From Ashinkailepas kermadecensis (taxonomy: Eukaryota > Arthropoda > Thecostraca > Neolepadidae): DNA of 64,000 nucleotides. Of the stretch, positions 54,957 to 64,000 are shown in pieces (position 1 is the first letter of the stretch; each line of letters opens with the position of its first letter). The notes under the pieces are model-generated. The model was not told where the DNA came from, made no database searches, and was given only the letters and a program-made list of their open reading frames with translations. Location of the stretch: assembly GCA_034440615.1 (NCBI GenBank), contig JAOTOM010005181.1:834501-898500 (forward strand). The letters run 5' to 3'. Position numbers and translations under genes: made by a program.

Positions 54957-55520
54957 TAGCCGGTCAGCCAGCTTGGCCGCTGCGGCAGGATGTGTACTCT
55001 CATCTCACTCATCTCATCATAACAGCCGCGAGCATGTCCATAAATGGTCATAGACTCAGTATTGAGTCTTGACTAAAACTACGTTTTGAGGTGCTCATAA
55101 TTTCAGTTTTCATGATATTCGTTACGCTTGGAGCGTAATTATATTCGATCACCGATCTTCGTGAAGCCTAAATGGTAATGTAGAAAATATCACCTGACAG
55201 TCATTCATAGACATACATTAGGGAGGAATGAGATCAATTTGCTTTAATGTCACTTTCATGGCTTTCTTCGCTTCAGCACTCCGGACAAATAGCAAAATAA
55301 ATATCATTAAACAATTGGTAAGCTTCCAAAGCCTCCAGGGTGTGGGTCCTCGAAATTTCCATACTGCACCTCCGGACCCCCTCCCTCCACGCAAGTAATT
55401 TTTGTTGTAACCCGTCTCCCAGTTTTTCAAACGTTTACAGGCCCATGACCCTTTGTACGGTTAGGTACCGATGGCAAGGAGCCATGCAAGTATGCCGACT
55501 GAGAAGACGAGCTGCACCCA
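54957..55520. other. Unique sequence, no gene recognised
   Basis: No recognised feature. Confidence 0.4.

Positions 55521-55601
<81 letters not shown>
55521..55601. repeat. (TA)n microsatellite
   Basis: About 40 uninterrupted AT dinucleotides. Confidence 0.98.
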
Positions 55602-55602
<1 letters not shown>

Positions 55603-55727
55603 CCGAACCTGAACCATCTAAGATTGGATAAGCTCTCCTACCATTCGTCCCCACTGAGGGTAGGGAGCTTTGAGCATGTAGTCCACCAAACTTTTGGGCC
55701 CGTGAAGACTGAATAAAGCACATGGAG

Positions 55728-56322
55728 ATACAGTGCCAGTGTTGTAGCGAATGTATGTGCGCGTGTAGCCAGTGCCAGTGTTGTAGCCTGTGCCAGTGTT
55801 GTAGCGAGTGTATGTACGCGAGTGCCAGTGTTGTAGCCAGTATACGTGTGTAGTCAGTGCCAGTGTTGTAGCCAGTGTGCGCGTGTAGTCAGTGTCAGTG
55901 TTGTAGCCAGTGTACTCGTGTAGTCAGTGTTAGTGTTGTAGCCAGTGTACGCGTGTAGCCAGTGCCAGTGTTGTAGCCAGTGTACTCGTGTAGCCAGTGC
56001 CAGTGTTGTAGTGAGTGTATGTACGCGTGTAGCCAGTGCCAGTGTTGTAATGAGTGTATGTACGCGTGTAGCCAGTGCCAGTGTTGTAGTGAGTGTATGT
56101 ACGCGTGTAGCCAGTGCCAGTGTTGTAGCCAGTGTACTCGTGTAGCCAGTGCCAGTGTTGTAGTGAGTGTATGTACGCGTGTAGCCAGTGCCAGTGTTGT
56201 AGCCAGTGTGCGCGTGTAGTCTGCGCCGGTGTTGTAGCCAGTGTGCGCGTGTACGCAGTGTCAGTGTTGTAGCCAGTGTGCGCGTGTAGTCAGTGTCAGT
56301 GTTGTAGCCAGTGTACTCTTTG
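55728..56322. repeat. ~35/39-bp minisatellite, about 16 copies
   Basis: Core GTAGCCAGTGCCAGTGTTGT followed by AGCCAGTGTACTCGT (35 bp) or AGTGAGTGTATGTACGCGT (39 bp). The internal GCCAGT motif is itself repeated, suggesting the unit arose from a shorter repeat. Confidence 0.92.
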
Positions 56323-58419
56323 AAGGCGCTCTGGATAATCTGATAGCTGTCTGTTGTCCTCAGCATGAAATACACATGGACTGGCTGGACGCTTGGTATT
56401 TACCAGAGTTGATACGGATACACCAAAATATGCGAATAATTATAGCCAGTGGCGGTTATGAAGGGATTGGGCACACTCACGTGCGTCCCTCCACTTTCTG
56501 GCCATTTTAATTTTCTGAATTATGACGACAGAATACTCCGTATCAAAAGGTAGGTCGTGTCCCATCCTCTTTCTTCATTGAGTGTCGCGCTACATTGGGT
56601 GTCGCGCTACATACCAGAAGTTACCTTCTTGCCCCATGTCTTGGTCAAGCAAAGAATATTTAGTGTAAGCCCATGTCTGAAAAACCTCTCGTCTGTGAAG
56701 TGGCCAGACCGGTCAGTTATGTCGTTAGTGGGACGAGGAGAAGGGGAATGCAAAGACTTCCGGTCATAACGGTAATGGCATGAAGGTAAGGTAAACTAGC
56801 TCATTTTGAAGGCAAGCAATTTCGTTGACATATTATCCAAAAAGGTGTAGGTTGGTTTTCCATGGCTGAAACTATAATCAAGGTAATTGCCTTCATTTCG
56901 GAATAATGCAGCTCTATTCACAGAATGTCTAACTTTATCCCTGACCGCCGTTGGTTGACCCTCTGCATTTGTCGTGGCATGGGCATGACAAGCACAAATA
57001 CATCTACCGCTACCCGTGCAATTATGAGTCGTATCAGGCCCACAAATATAAATGTCCAGCTCAGTCGCCATATTATCGTTAATTGGTGGGATAAATGAGT
57101 CAAAGTCACATCAAATTTATTTGCACAAATTAAACAGATTGTCTTGAAATGTACGCCATCTCACTATATATATGACGATTGGCCCGGCTTGAAAGTCTAG
57201 ATACATTTTGCTTTTTGTTTTGCTTCTGTGCTTCCGCGATAAATTCACTCCTACTTGTGTATTGTTAGCTTTTGACTCCGTAATTGAGTTCATTGGCTTC
57301 GACTAGGCATTCGAACATTATTTGACGAGCCAGTGTTCAATGAACATTGATTCCACCTCTGACATGGACAGTATTGGAAATATGGTCCTTTTTCGGAACT
57401 TTTGTCAAAGAATTATACACTCCCCCCCCCCCTAAAAAAATCAACTCCTTACATTGCGAGATATCATGAAGAGCCTTGCTTAAACAGCGATCCCAACTAG
57501 CTGCCATAATCCAATAGTATTACTGGATTGTGATGAAGCAGAGGGAGCAGCATGCTCCAAGGACCTATAACATATGATAATTAATTGCTGATAATTAAAC
57601 CCACTTCTAGTTCTGGTGCTCTTCATCTTGTCTAGCCATGTTATGTCCTTGTCACAGCAACTTGGTAACATCATTGGGGATAATGCACATTTCTTATTTC
57701 AGGTGATCATGAGAGCTGCAGTAACATTCCAAGAGGATGCAGAAGTGGAACAGAAAATTAGATGCAAACAAGACTGGAAGAGCGCCAGCTTGCTAGCATG
57801 TGCAATAGATGACAGCAGATGCTTAAGGATCACTCTGCAGTCTGCATACAACATTAATACCAATGTATTTGCTCCATGTAATGGTGCAGGTGGTATGTAA
57901 TTGTCTGATACATGTAAATTAATAAACAGCCATGCCCTCATGTGTACATTCTTTATTTGTGAAAAATGCTGGAACCAGTGGTGTTTAAAAGAATGCAACG
58001 TCAAAGACAGAACTAGAGAACTAGAGTAGTCCCTATACAACTTGCAAAGCACAAAAGCAATCACTTCCCCAAAATATGTGTGGACACACATTATGATTTG
58101 TCATGGCATAGGAATGTTCAGGAAGCTGTAGGGACAAAAAGGCGAAATAATGGAGTGCATTGAGGGATGAGATAGGGTGCACTTCACAATTTCCTGAAGC
58201 ATTTCATGAGAGCACAACAATGCTTGTAAGTTACTGTATTTGTGCACTGAAGGGGACCAATCCCTTATTCATGAAAAAAAAAATTGTGTTACGAAAATGA
58301 AAGCATTATTTCCAAAACAAAACAAAACAAGCCGAGAGGTTCTTCCATCCCAATCCAACACATTAAGAACACACTTCTGAAAATACTATTCCTAGGTCAT
58401 GGGTGTTGATTCATGAAAA
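56323..58419. other. Unique AT-rich sequence; one weak exon candidate
   Basis: 57703-57900 (+) follows a CTTATTTCAG acceptor-like site, reads about 65 codons to a TAA, and has AATAAA about 25 bp later. I recognise no family, and the minus strand is also open (57699-58091), so it is not called as a gene. A C-run is at 57422-57433. Confidence 0.3.
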
Positions 58420-58605
58420 TTATTGGGGAGGGGGAAATACATGAAAGGCAATGGGCAGGGTGAAATACATTGGGGGGGGGGGGACACTCCATAGGGTCAC
58501 ATGCTAAAAGTTGAAGTAATTTGGGAGGCAAAGCAAACATTGAGGGGACACTTGTCCCCCCCCCTCTCCCAAAAAAAAAGTATAAAAACAACAACCCCGC
58601 CCCAG
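58420..58605 (+). mobile_element. Dispersed repeat copy
   Basis: The ordered blocks AAGGCAATGGGCAG, a G-run plus ACACTCCATAGGGTC, TTGAAGTAATTTGGG, CAAACATTGAGGGG and a C-run match the copies at 59480-59640 (+), 60185-60340 (-) and 30755-30905 (+). The G- and C-runs make its exact length uncertain. Confidence 0.7.
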
Positions 58606-59087
58606 GTTGTGCCACTGGATGCATGGACACCCACAGAGGGATACGGATGTGCACCCCTGCAAAATATAAGGAATAACAATTTGTATATGGCTGCCCATAC
58701 TTCTCAATATTAAGCTGGTTGTGCATGCATAATTCTAGGAAGCTAGATTTGTGCTTTGATACTGAAGTTTACACCAACGAGAGGAATTAAATTTCAACAA
58801 ACCTCAATTGGGCCTCAGTTCCTACGTTGGCCGATACCACACAATATCAATTAGTAGCCTCACTACCTGGTCCTTGAATTATCCGATTGCATCCCATCAC
58901 ACAGTGTCGGGGGGGGGGAGGGACCCCCACCTACCCTCCCCCCCCCCCCCCACCCCCCCCCCCCCCCCACAACCCACCCCCCCCTCACACTTACAACTTA
59001 TCCCAGCCAATAATTTAAATGGCCGTGAAGATATTGATAATAGGTAGGTAGGTCGTTCCTACCAAGGGTGGTGATGCCTACCATGGG
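58606..59087. other. Unique sequence with poly-G/poly-C tract
   Basis: 58908-58985 is a G-run followed by a long C-rich run with a few A/T interruptions. Such tracts are error-prone in sequencing and assembly. No gene recognised. Confidence 0.5.
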
Positions 59088-60712
59088 TCATGTACGCCTG
59101 GATTGGAAACCAACAGCTGTTTGCGTATCAGCCCACCTAGCGGAGGGCAAGTAAAAACACGGAAACGCGGCCGGTTTTAGGCCGTGCGCCTATGGAAGTT
59201 CAAGGTACTCATTTCGTATTGGTATTTTTTTCCAATTGATTCAGCCATCCCAGGAGGATTGCATCAGATTTGCATGATACAAGATTGATCAAGGAACCTT
59301 ACCGTTCTTTCCTTATTGATTGATTACGCTCCATTCAGAAGTTGTGGTGCGAACTGAAGACATCTGTGAGAGTGAGCCCACCTCGCTCCAAAGGTCGGCC
59401 CACCGATGTTGATATCTTGATGATCTTTATCTTGAATCTTTATCTCTTATCTCTCTATCTTTTTCTTGATCTTGAAATGATTGGACGGGGCAAGGTACAT
59501 GAAGGCAATGGGCAGACCAAAATGAATGGGGGGGGGGGACACATTCCATTGGCTCCCATGTTAGAAATTGAAATAATGGCCGGGGTGAGTTAACCAAACA
59601 TTGAGGTGGCAGTTCCCTCTGAAAGGTATATAAAACACCCCAGAGTCGAACGACTGGCAAGTGGTAGCGAATCGGCGAATCGGCGAGGTAGTGGCGTTGC
59701 CAGCTAGGCAAGGGCTGATCCAAGGGGGAGGAAGCGAAAGTGGCGCCCCTTTATGACCCGATCAAGGACGTCTCTCTTGGAGGTTCCAGTGTACTCCTCC
59801 CTTGAATTTCTCAGCGCAACGCGCTCCTCGGTCTGGGAACGGCAGTCCTCTGGTAGTCCGAACGCACGCCGCGAATTTTTCGGCGAAAGGCACTCCTCAG
59901 ACGAAAACAAATGATGCCCCTCTGGGAGATCGGAGTGTACCCCGTTCAAATATTCTGGACCAAGAGACGTCTCTGGAGAAATGACGCCTCCTTGGCAAAA
60001 TCATAAATATGTCAGTGATATGGTGTAGGGGGAGGGGGCTTGTACCCTCCGTTGAACTTCCGCTCAGTCCTCTTTGCGAATTAGTGGGTACGCCGAAGTC
60101 TGTACTTTCCCATTCAGTTGTCTAAACCACTCCACCGGAAAATATCAGCCACATATCTAGAGAGCAAGGTGGTGGGGGCGAAAGCAGAACCGCCCATTCT
60201 TATCTTTGAGGGTGAAACTGCCCCCTCAATGCTTGCTTCCCCCACCCGCAATAATTTAAACTTATAACATGGGAGCCTATAGAATGTGACCCCCCCCCCT
60301 ATTCATTTTGATCTGCCTATTGCTTTCTTGTACTTTGCCCCCTCCGATCATTTTGAGAAATTAACATCGGTGGGCCGACCCTTTCGGCGAAATGGGTTCC
60401 CTCTCACAAATGCCTTCACTTCGCATCACAACTTCGGAACGGAGCGTAATAAATCAAGAAGGAAAAAAACGGTAGGATTCCTTGATCAATTCTGTATCAT
60501 GAAAGGCAGATGCAATCCTCCTGGGGTGACTGAATCAATTGAAAAAAAATGCCAACACGAAATACGTACCCGGAACTCCCATAGGCGCACGGCCTAAAAC
60601 TGGCCGCGTTTCCGTGTTTTTACTTACCCTTCGCTAGGTGGCAGGTTGGTGCTGCTGATACGCGCAGATGAAAGGCGCCGACGCGGAGTTTCTAATCCAG
60701 GCGTACATCATC
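59088..60712. mobile_element. 1.6 kb inverted pair (~520-550-bp arms), foldback-like
   Basis: The left arm (about 59088-59640) and right arm (about 60185-60712, reversed) share, in mirrored order: ATGTACGCCTGGATT at the outer ends, CACCTAGCG, AAACGCGGCC, GGAGGATTGCATC, GATTGATCAAGGAA, GGCCCACCGATGTT, GCAATGGGCAGACC/GCAATAGGCAGATC followed by AAAATGAAT and a G-run, then CATTGAGG-GGCAGTT. Arms are diverged (perhaps 75-80 percent) and carry indels. The ~545-bp centre is unique. No intact transposase. It may be one foldback transposon or two copies of a dispersed repeat in inverted orientation. Confidence 0.8.
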
Positions 60713-62982
60713 CATGATGCCTACAACGAGCCTCTTTCCATCCGGTTGGAAACTCAGTGCTTACAAGAAAAATCCCTCGTCAATGCTGAAGGAAACCTCC
60801 TTTCTCGGCTCGCCTAATGAAGGAAGCTACCATTCCCAGACTGGTCAGACCCGAACGGCGCTTCTTGGATTCGATGGATTCGAGGCTGTCCAGCTGCCAC
60901 TCCGACCGGAGCTTTTTAAACTACGGCCAAGAAAGGCTATAAATAATGCATTCCTTTTTGTTTCTTTGAAGATTGAGATCTTCTACATCAATTGACATCA
61001 ACAAAACGGATCGTTTTTGCATCCTGACCAATCCCAAGCAATAGAAGAAAAAAGATATCCCGTGGATTTTACGCATGAAAATGACCTAAATGGCTCCAAA
61101 ACGTTCTTCAAATCTGGTTACAATTTGCAGCTAAATGGACCACCATGCAACCAGACATTTCAGTGTCTTTCCATTCCATGACCTACATTGTTTTAGTACA
61201 AGACAAACTAGTGGCAATAATAGTGTTTATGCCACTCCGGCAACTAATTTCTCCCACTCCGGGAAAATGGAGATTTAGCTGTCGTGTTCTCATACACTGC
61301 GAAATGAGGGGTGGTTAAGAACCGCTTACTGGTCTATCGTCAACTCCAGCTGACAGTAGGGAGGCTGCTGATTGGCTTAGTGGGTTGAACTCAGCCAATG
61401 GGATTAAATCGTTGTTGCCAAAGGTAAAAGAGCAGCTTGTCTCGATTGCATTGTTTTTGTGACAATGTAACACAAGTCGCTGACGGCCTTGATAGTCGTC
61501 TTGAAGGCCAAGGCAAGGTCGAATGTGCGAAGCCGGTCGGTAGGAGGGAGCCATTGTTGTTATTTTTCTGTTTTCGTTCTCCTCAGGTGTGCGTCTCTGG
61601 AAGAGAGTGGGTGCTGTGGGAATAGTAATTCGTAGGTGCTGCTTTATTATCTTCTGTGACTTCTATTATCTGTCATACTTGTTGTAGAACATTCTTTTTT
61701 TTCTTCTATCTGCCGATGCTATTACGGCGAATATGGCTAATTGCTATTAATGCTGGCTTTCGATGGGTAACAGTTAGATCATGCTAATCACAGGTGGAAA
61801 TTTGTACACTTTTGGTGTTGCCAATGCAACATAAATCATTTCCAAATCGAACATAATGCCTATGGTGGTGCATGGAATGAATGGATTCACATTTCCTATT
61901 GGTAACAATTTTTTTTTAGTCTTGATACACTATTTTTAAAATCCAACCATGCCATGGGCATTCTTCATCAACACAGGGTTCAGGACCAATCAATTTCCAT
62001 GAGGGATATTGAGGTTGTGTTGTTCCTGAGGTGAAAGGCATGATTCTTGTTCATCGTCACTTTGTTTCTATTTGTAAATTTGCAGTTTCGGATAATTTTA
62101 AGTTCTTGGAATTCCTTTTTCCAATGCAATGTTTATAAATATGGTTTACATGATTTAACCACTCATTTCCACTGTAAATGCATACTTTTCAGTTTGCAGG
62201 CAAAACAACACAAATAAATGGGCTTGGAGTTTTCTAATATAGCATAAAAAATAATGTGCAAAAGAAATAAAAGGTGTGGCATAATCTACCCTAACATAGC
62301 TAACCTTTCATGCAAAAAACAACAATTCTCTTGAAAATATGGAAAAATGAAACCAGTATTTTTCTTTAAAAATGCAAATTAAGGAGCATAACCTGACATA
62401 ACCTAACCTCGCCTGATCCATTTTTGAAAAACAAATTATTTAAATAAAAAATATCAAATTTCAACAATTCCAACTTATGAGTAGAGCCCAACTTAGCATA
62501 ACCTAATCAAGCCTCCTAACTCACTTGTTTGCTTCATGGAGGTATACTGTGTAAGACGTGTCTTGTGGACACCTTAAGCTTCAATAATATGTTTCATCAT
62601 AGCAATATACCTCCATGCCTGAAGTTGAAATATATTCAAACTTGCATTGAAAATCAATCTGATTAAATGCCCTCCGTATGGCAGTATATTTATGACTTTC
62701 CACTGATGACTGCTATGTGAATTTTGCATTGTCAGTAATCCTTTTATTTATTATATTTATATGTAAGACTTCTTGAATGGACAAAAACAAGACTTTTTGT
62801 CCTTTCTCTCAGTAATTTGTATGCATCCCATGGTTACCAGATATTATGCACTCAGTAATTGCACGAACTCAAGGATTATACACTCCGAATCCAAGAATGA
62901 GAAGTGAAAATCCAGCACTGGACTTGGATATTGCCCATATCAGAGGCGATTCGCGTGCCATCGAATTAGCGTCTAACTCGCT
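60713..62982. other. 2.3 kb AT-rich unique sequence, no gene recognised
   Basis: Contains homopolymer A/T runs and a cluster of ATAACCTAACC-like motifs at 62290-62510. No recognised domain. Confidence 0.4.
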
Positions 62983-63055
62983 GATTGGCTGCCAAGTGAC
63001 GTCATAGCCACCAGTCGGTCTCACACTCATTCGTTGTCACTCAGCACGCAGAACG
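62983..63055 (+). promoter_or_regulatory. Promoter-like segment with inverted CCAAT box and CRE
   Basis: ATTGG (62983-62987) and TGACGTCA (62997-63004) sit 50-70 bp upstream of the ATG at 63056. The intervening TCACTCAGC near 63037 could act as an initiator. There is no TATA box. Placement is typical of a TATA-less animal promoter, but this is inference. Confidence 0.35.
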
Positions 63056-63502
63056 ATGGCTCGCCTGCACATCGATCAGCTGCGCCGCAAATACCGCGGC
63101 GTCTCGAATGCGCCAGTCATCGCGCATCTGCGCCGGGTCGCACAGGATCGCGTCTCAGGGCGGCCGCGACAGTTGGCGTCGACTGGCGCGTTCCGCCATA
63201 TGGTCGCCGCGGAAGCGTGCCTCGAACTAGGTCAGATGTCACTGCGCAGTGCTCGCGGCTCTGACGTCACGGCCTCGCGGGCTGCGCTGATTCAGGGGGC
63301 TTACCACCGGCGCGGACGTGGGGGCGGTGAAATTGGCGGGCCGGCCGGCACGCGCCGACGGCGCCAAGTTTCCAGCGCCCGTTTGGTGGTCAGCGGCAGT
63401 GATTTTCCGGTGGCAAGTTGCACGGGGCACGTGTCGCTGTCGCGGCACGTGACTGCCGGGTCTGACGCTGCCGTGGCCGGCTGTCGCTGCTGCGACACGT
63501 GA
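63056..63502 (+). CDS. Possible first exon of an unknown protein
   Basis: The ATG has a good translation context (A at -3, G at +4) and lies just downstream of a promoter-like segment. The first ~60 codons (MARLHIDQLRRKYRG, then HMVAAEACLELGQ) are predicted helical and not repeat-derived, unlike most frames in the window. After AELTLE-type composition ends near 63235, the frame becomes Arg/Gly-rich low complexity, so the true exon may end at a donor such as AG|GTCAGA around 63230. I cannot assign a family; the IDQLRRK and ACLEL spacing faintly recalls the N-terminus of ORC6, but that is only a guess. The opposite strand is also open, which lowers confidence. Confidence 0.3.
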   Translation: MARLHIDQLRRKYRGVSNAPVIAHLRRVAQDRVSGRPRQLASTGAFRHMVAAEACLELGQMSLRSARGSDVTASRAALIQGAYHRRGRGGGEIGGPAGTRRRRQVSSARLVVSGSDFPVASCTGHVSLSRHVTAGSDAAVAGCRCCDT

Positions 63503-63835
63503 CGGCCGGGTCGGATGCTGCCGCAGTCAGGCTGCCACTGTCCCAAAACTGCGGGCCAGTCTGCGGACGCGGCCTGAGTCACGGCGTGTCCGACGCTGAG
63601 TCGGCGGCGCCGGGCAGATCGCAGCTGCGCTGTCCCAACAGTGAGTGATTCGGTGGTCTGTAAATCTTGTCGCCGCCGTCAAATGTACGGTCAAAAGTCA
63701 AAACGGCAGCTCCGTCGCCTATGTATGCAGGAGAAGAGGTGGGGTGGCATCCGCACACTTCTAGAAAACCTCAGACATTGTCCCTGTTGCGTGGAAAGAA
63801 TGAACTTTAAAGGCTGTCCGACCGGGCCGCCAACC
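63503..63835. other. Unique sequence, no gene recognised
   Basis: GC-rich spacer before the terminal array. Confidence 0.4.
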
Positions 63836-64000
63836 TGATCGGACAGCCCTTCGCCCTACTGCCGCCGGGCGGCCCTTCGCCCTACTGCCGCCGGACAGCC
63901 CTTCGCCCTTCTGCCGCCGGGCGGCCCTTCGCCCTACTGCCGCCGGACAGCCCTTCGCCCTACTGCCGCCGGACAGCCCTTCGCCCTACTGCCGCCGGAC
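63836..64000. repeat. 26-bp minisatellite running off the window end
   Basis: The unit is CGGACAGCCCTTCGCCCTAC plus TGCCGC, alternating with a GGGCGGCCCTTCG variant; period 26 bp (CTTCGCCCT at 63901 and 63927). About six copies are visible; the array continues beyond 64000. Confidence 0.95.

Noticed and set aside
53781..54959. 392-residue His/Ser/Thr-rich protein
   Set aside because: A 17-bp repeat read through all three frames; no start context or domain.
57703..57900. Terminal exon with polyadenylation signal
   Set aside because: An acceptor-like site, TAA and AATAAA are present, but there is no recognisable protein, the opposite strand is open, and no partner exon was found.
62290..62510. 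Interstitial telomeric (TTAGG/CCTAA) repeat
   Set aside because: Only isolated TAACCTAACC motifs, never more than about two units in tandem.

Overview
This is eukaryotic, almost certainly invertebrate (metazoan) genomic DNA. Support comes from one clear terminal exon of an ER glycosylation protein (MPDU1, 38496-38756, with splice acceptor), a degraded CR1/L2-type LINE, at least four target-site-duplicated copies of one tRNA-derived SINE, hAT-type and foldback MITE-like elements, and a very high load of minisatellites. I suspect an arthropod such as a crustacean, but nothing here fixes the taxon. There is no operon structure, Shine-Dalgarno pattern or dense gene packing, so bacterial-style annotation does not apply.

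Layout. 0-8 kb: GC-rich minisatellites (57, 15, 92 and 56 bp periods) around a 0.6 kb inverted-repeat element. 8-12.1 kb: 21-, 37- and ~16-bp arrays, a diverged SINE, a TIR element and a second SINE type. 12.4-16.4 kb: the largest array, about 70 copies of a 57-bp unit with higher-order structure. 17-25 kb: arrays of 29, 40, ~107, 48, 31 (CACGTG E-box in most units) and 43 bp, plus a SINE. 25.4-28.5 kb: AT-rich LINE on the minus strand, abutting two plus-strand LINE 3' tails. 28.5-36 kb: arrays of 33/51, 31, 57, 63, 63 (TGACGTCA in nearly every unit) and 53 bp, and a 1.3 kb stretch enriched in AGGTCA half-sites. 38.3-38.8 kb: MPDU1 last exon, preceded by two extra copies of its own splice acceptor. 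38.9-47 kb: three SINEs, a perfect 251-bp palindrome, and a CA/TA microsatellite. 47-56 kb: arrays of 26/25, 23, 39, 17 and ~35 bp, a hAT-like MITE with perfect 8-bp TSD, and a LINE reverse-transcriptase remnant. 58-61 kb: a dispersed repeat, including a 1.6 kb inverted pair. 63 kb: a possible first exon with a promoter-like upstream region; a 26-bp array runs off the window end.

Adding up the arrays, tandem repeats occupy roughly one third of the window (about 20 kb by my tally). Most long open reading frames lie inside arrays whose period is a multiple of three and carries no stop, so they are open in several frames at once and are not evidence of proteins. Only MPDU1 is a confident host gene. 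The best candidates for something unusual are the MPDU1 acceptor duplications, the regularly spaced E-box and CRE arrays, the Cys-rich frame and higher-order structure of the 57-bp array, the perfect palindrome carrying a retroelement-like motif, and the 1.6 kb inverted pair.
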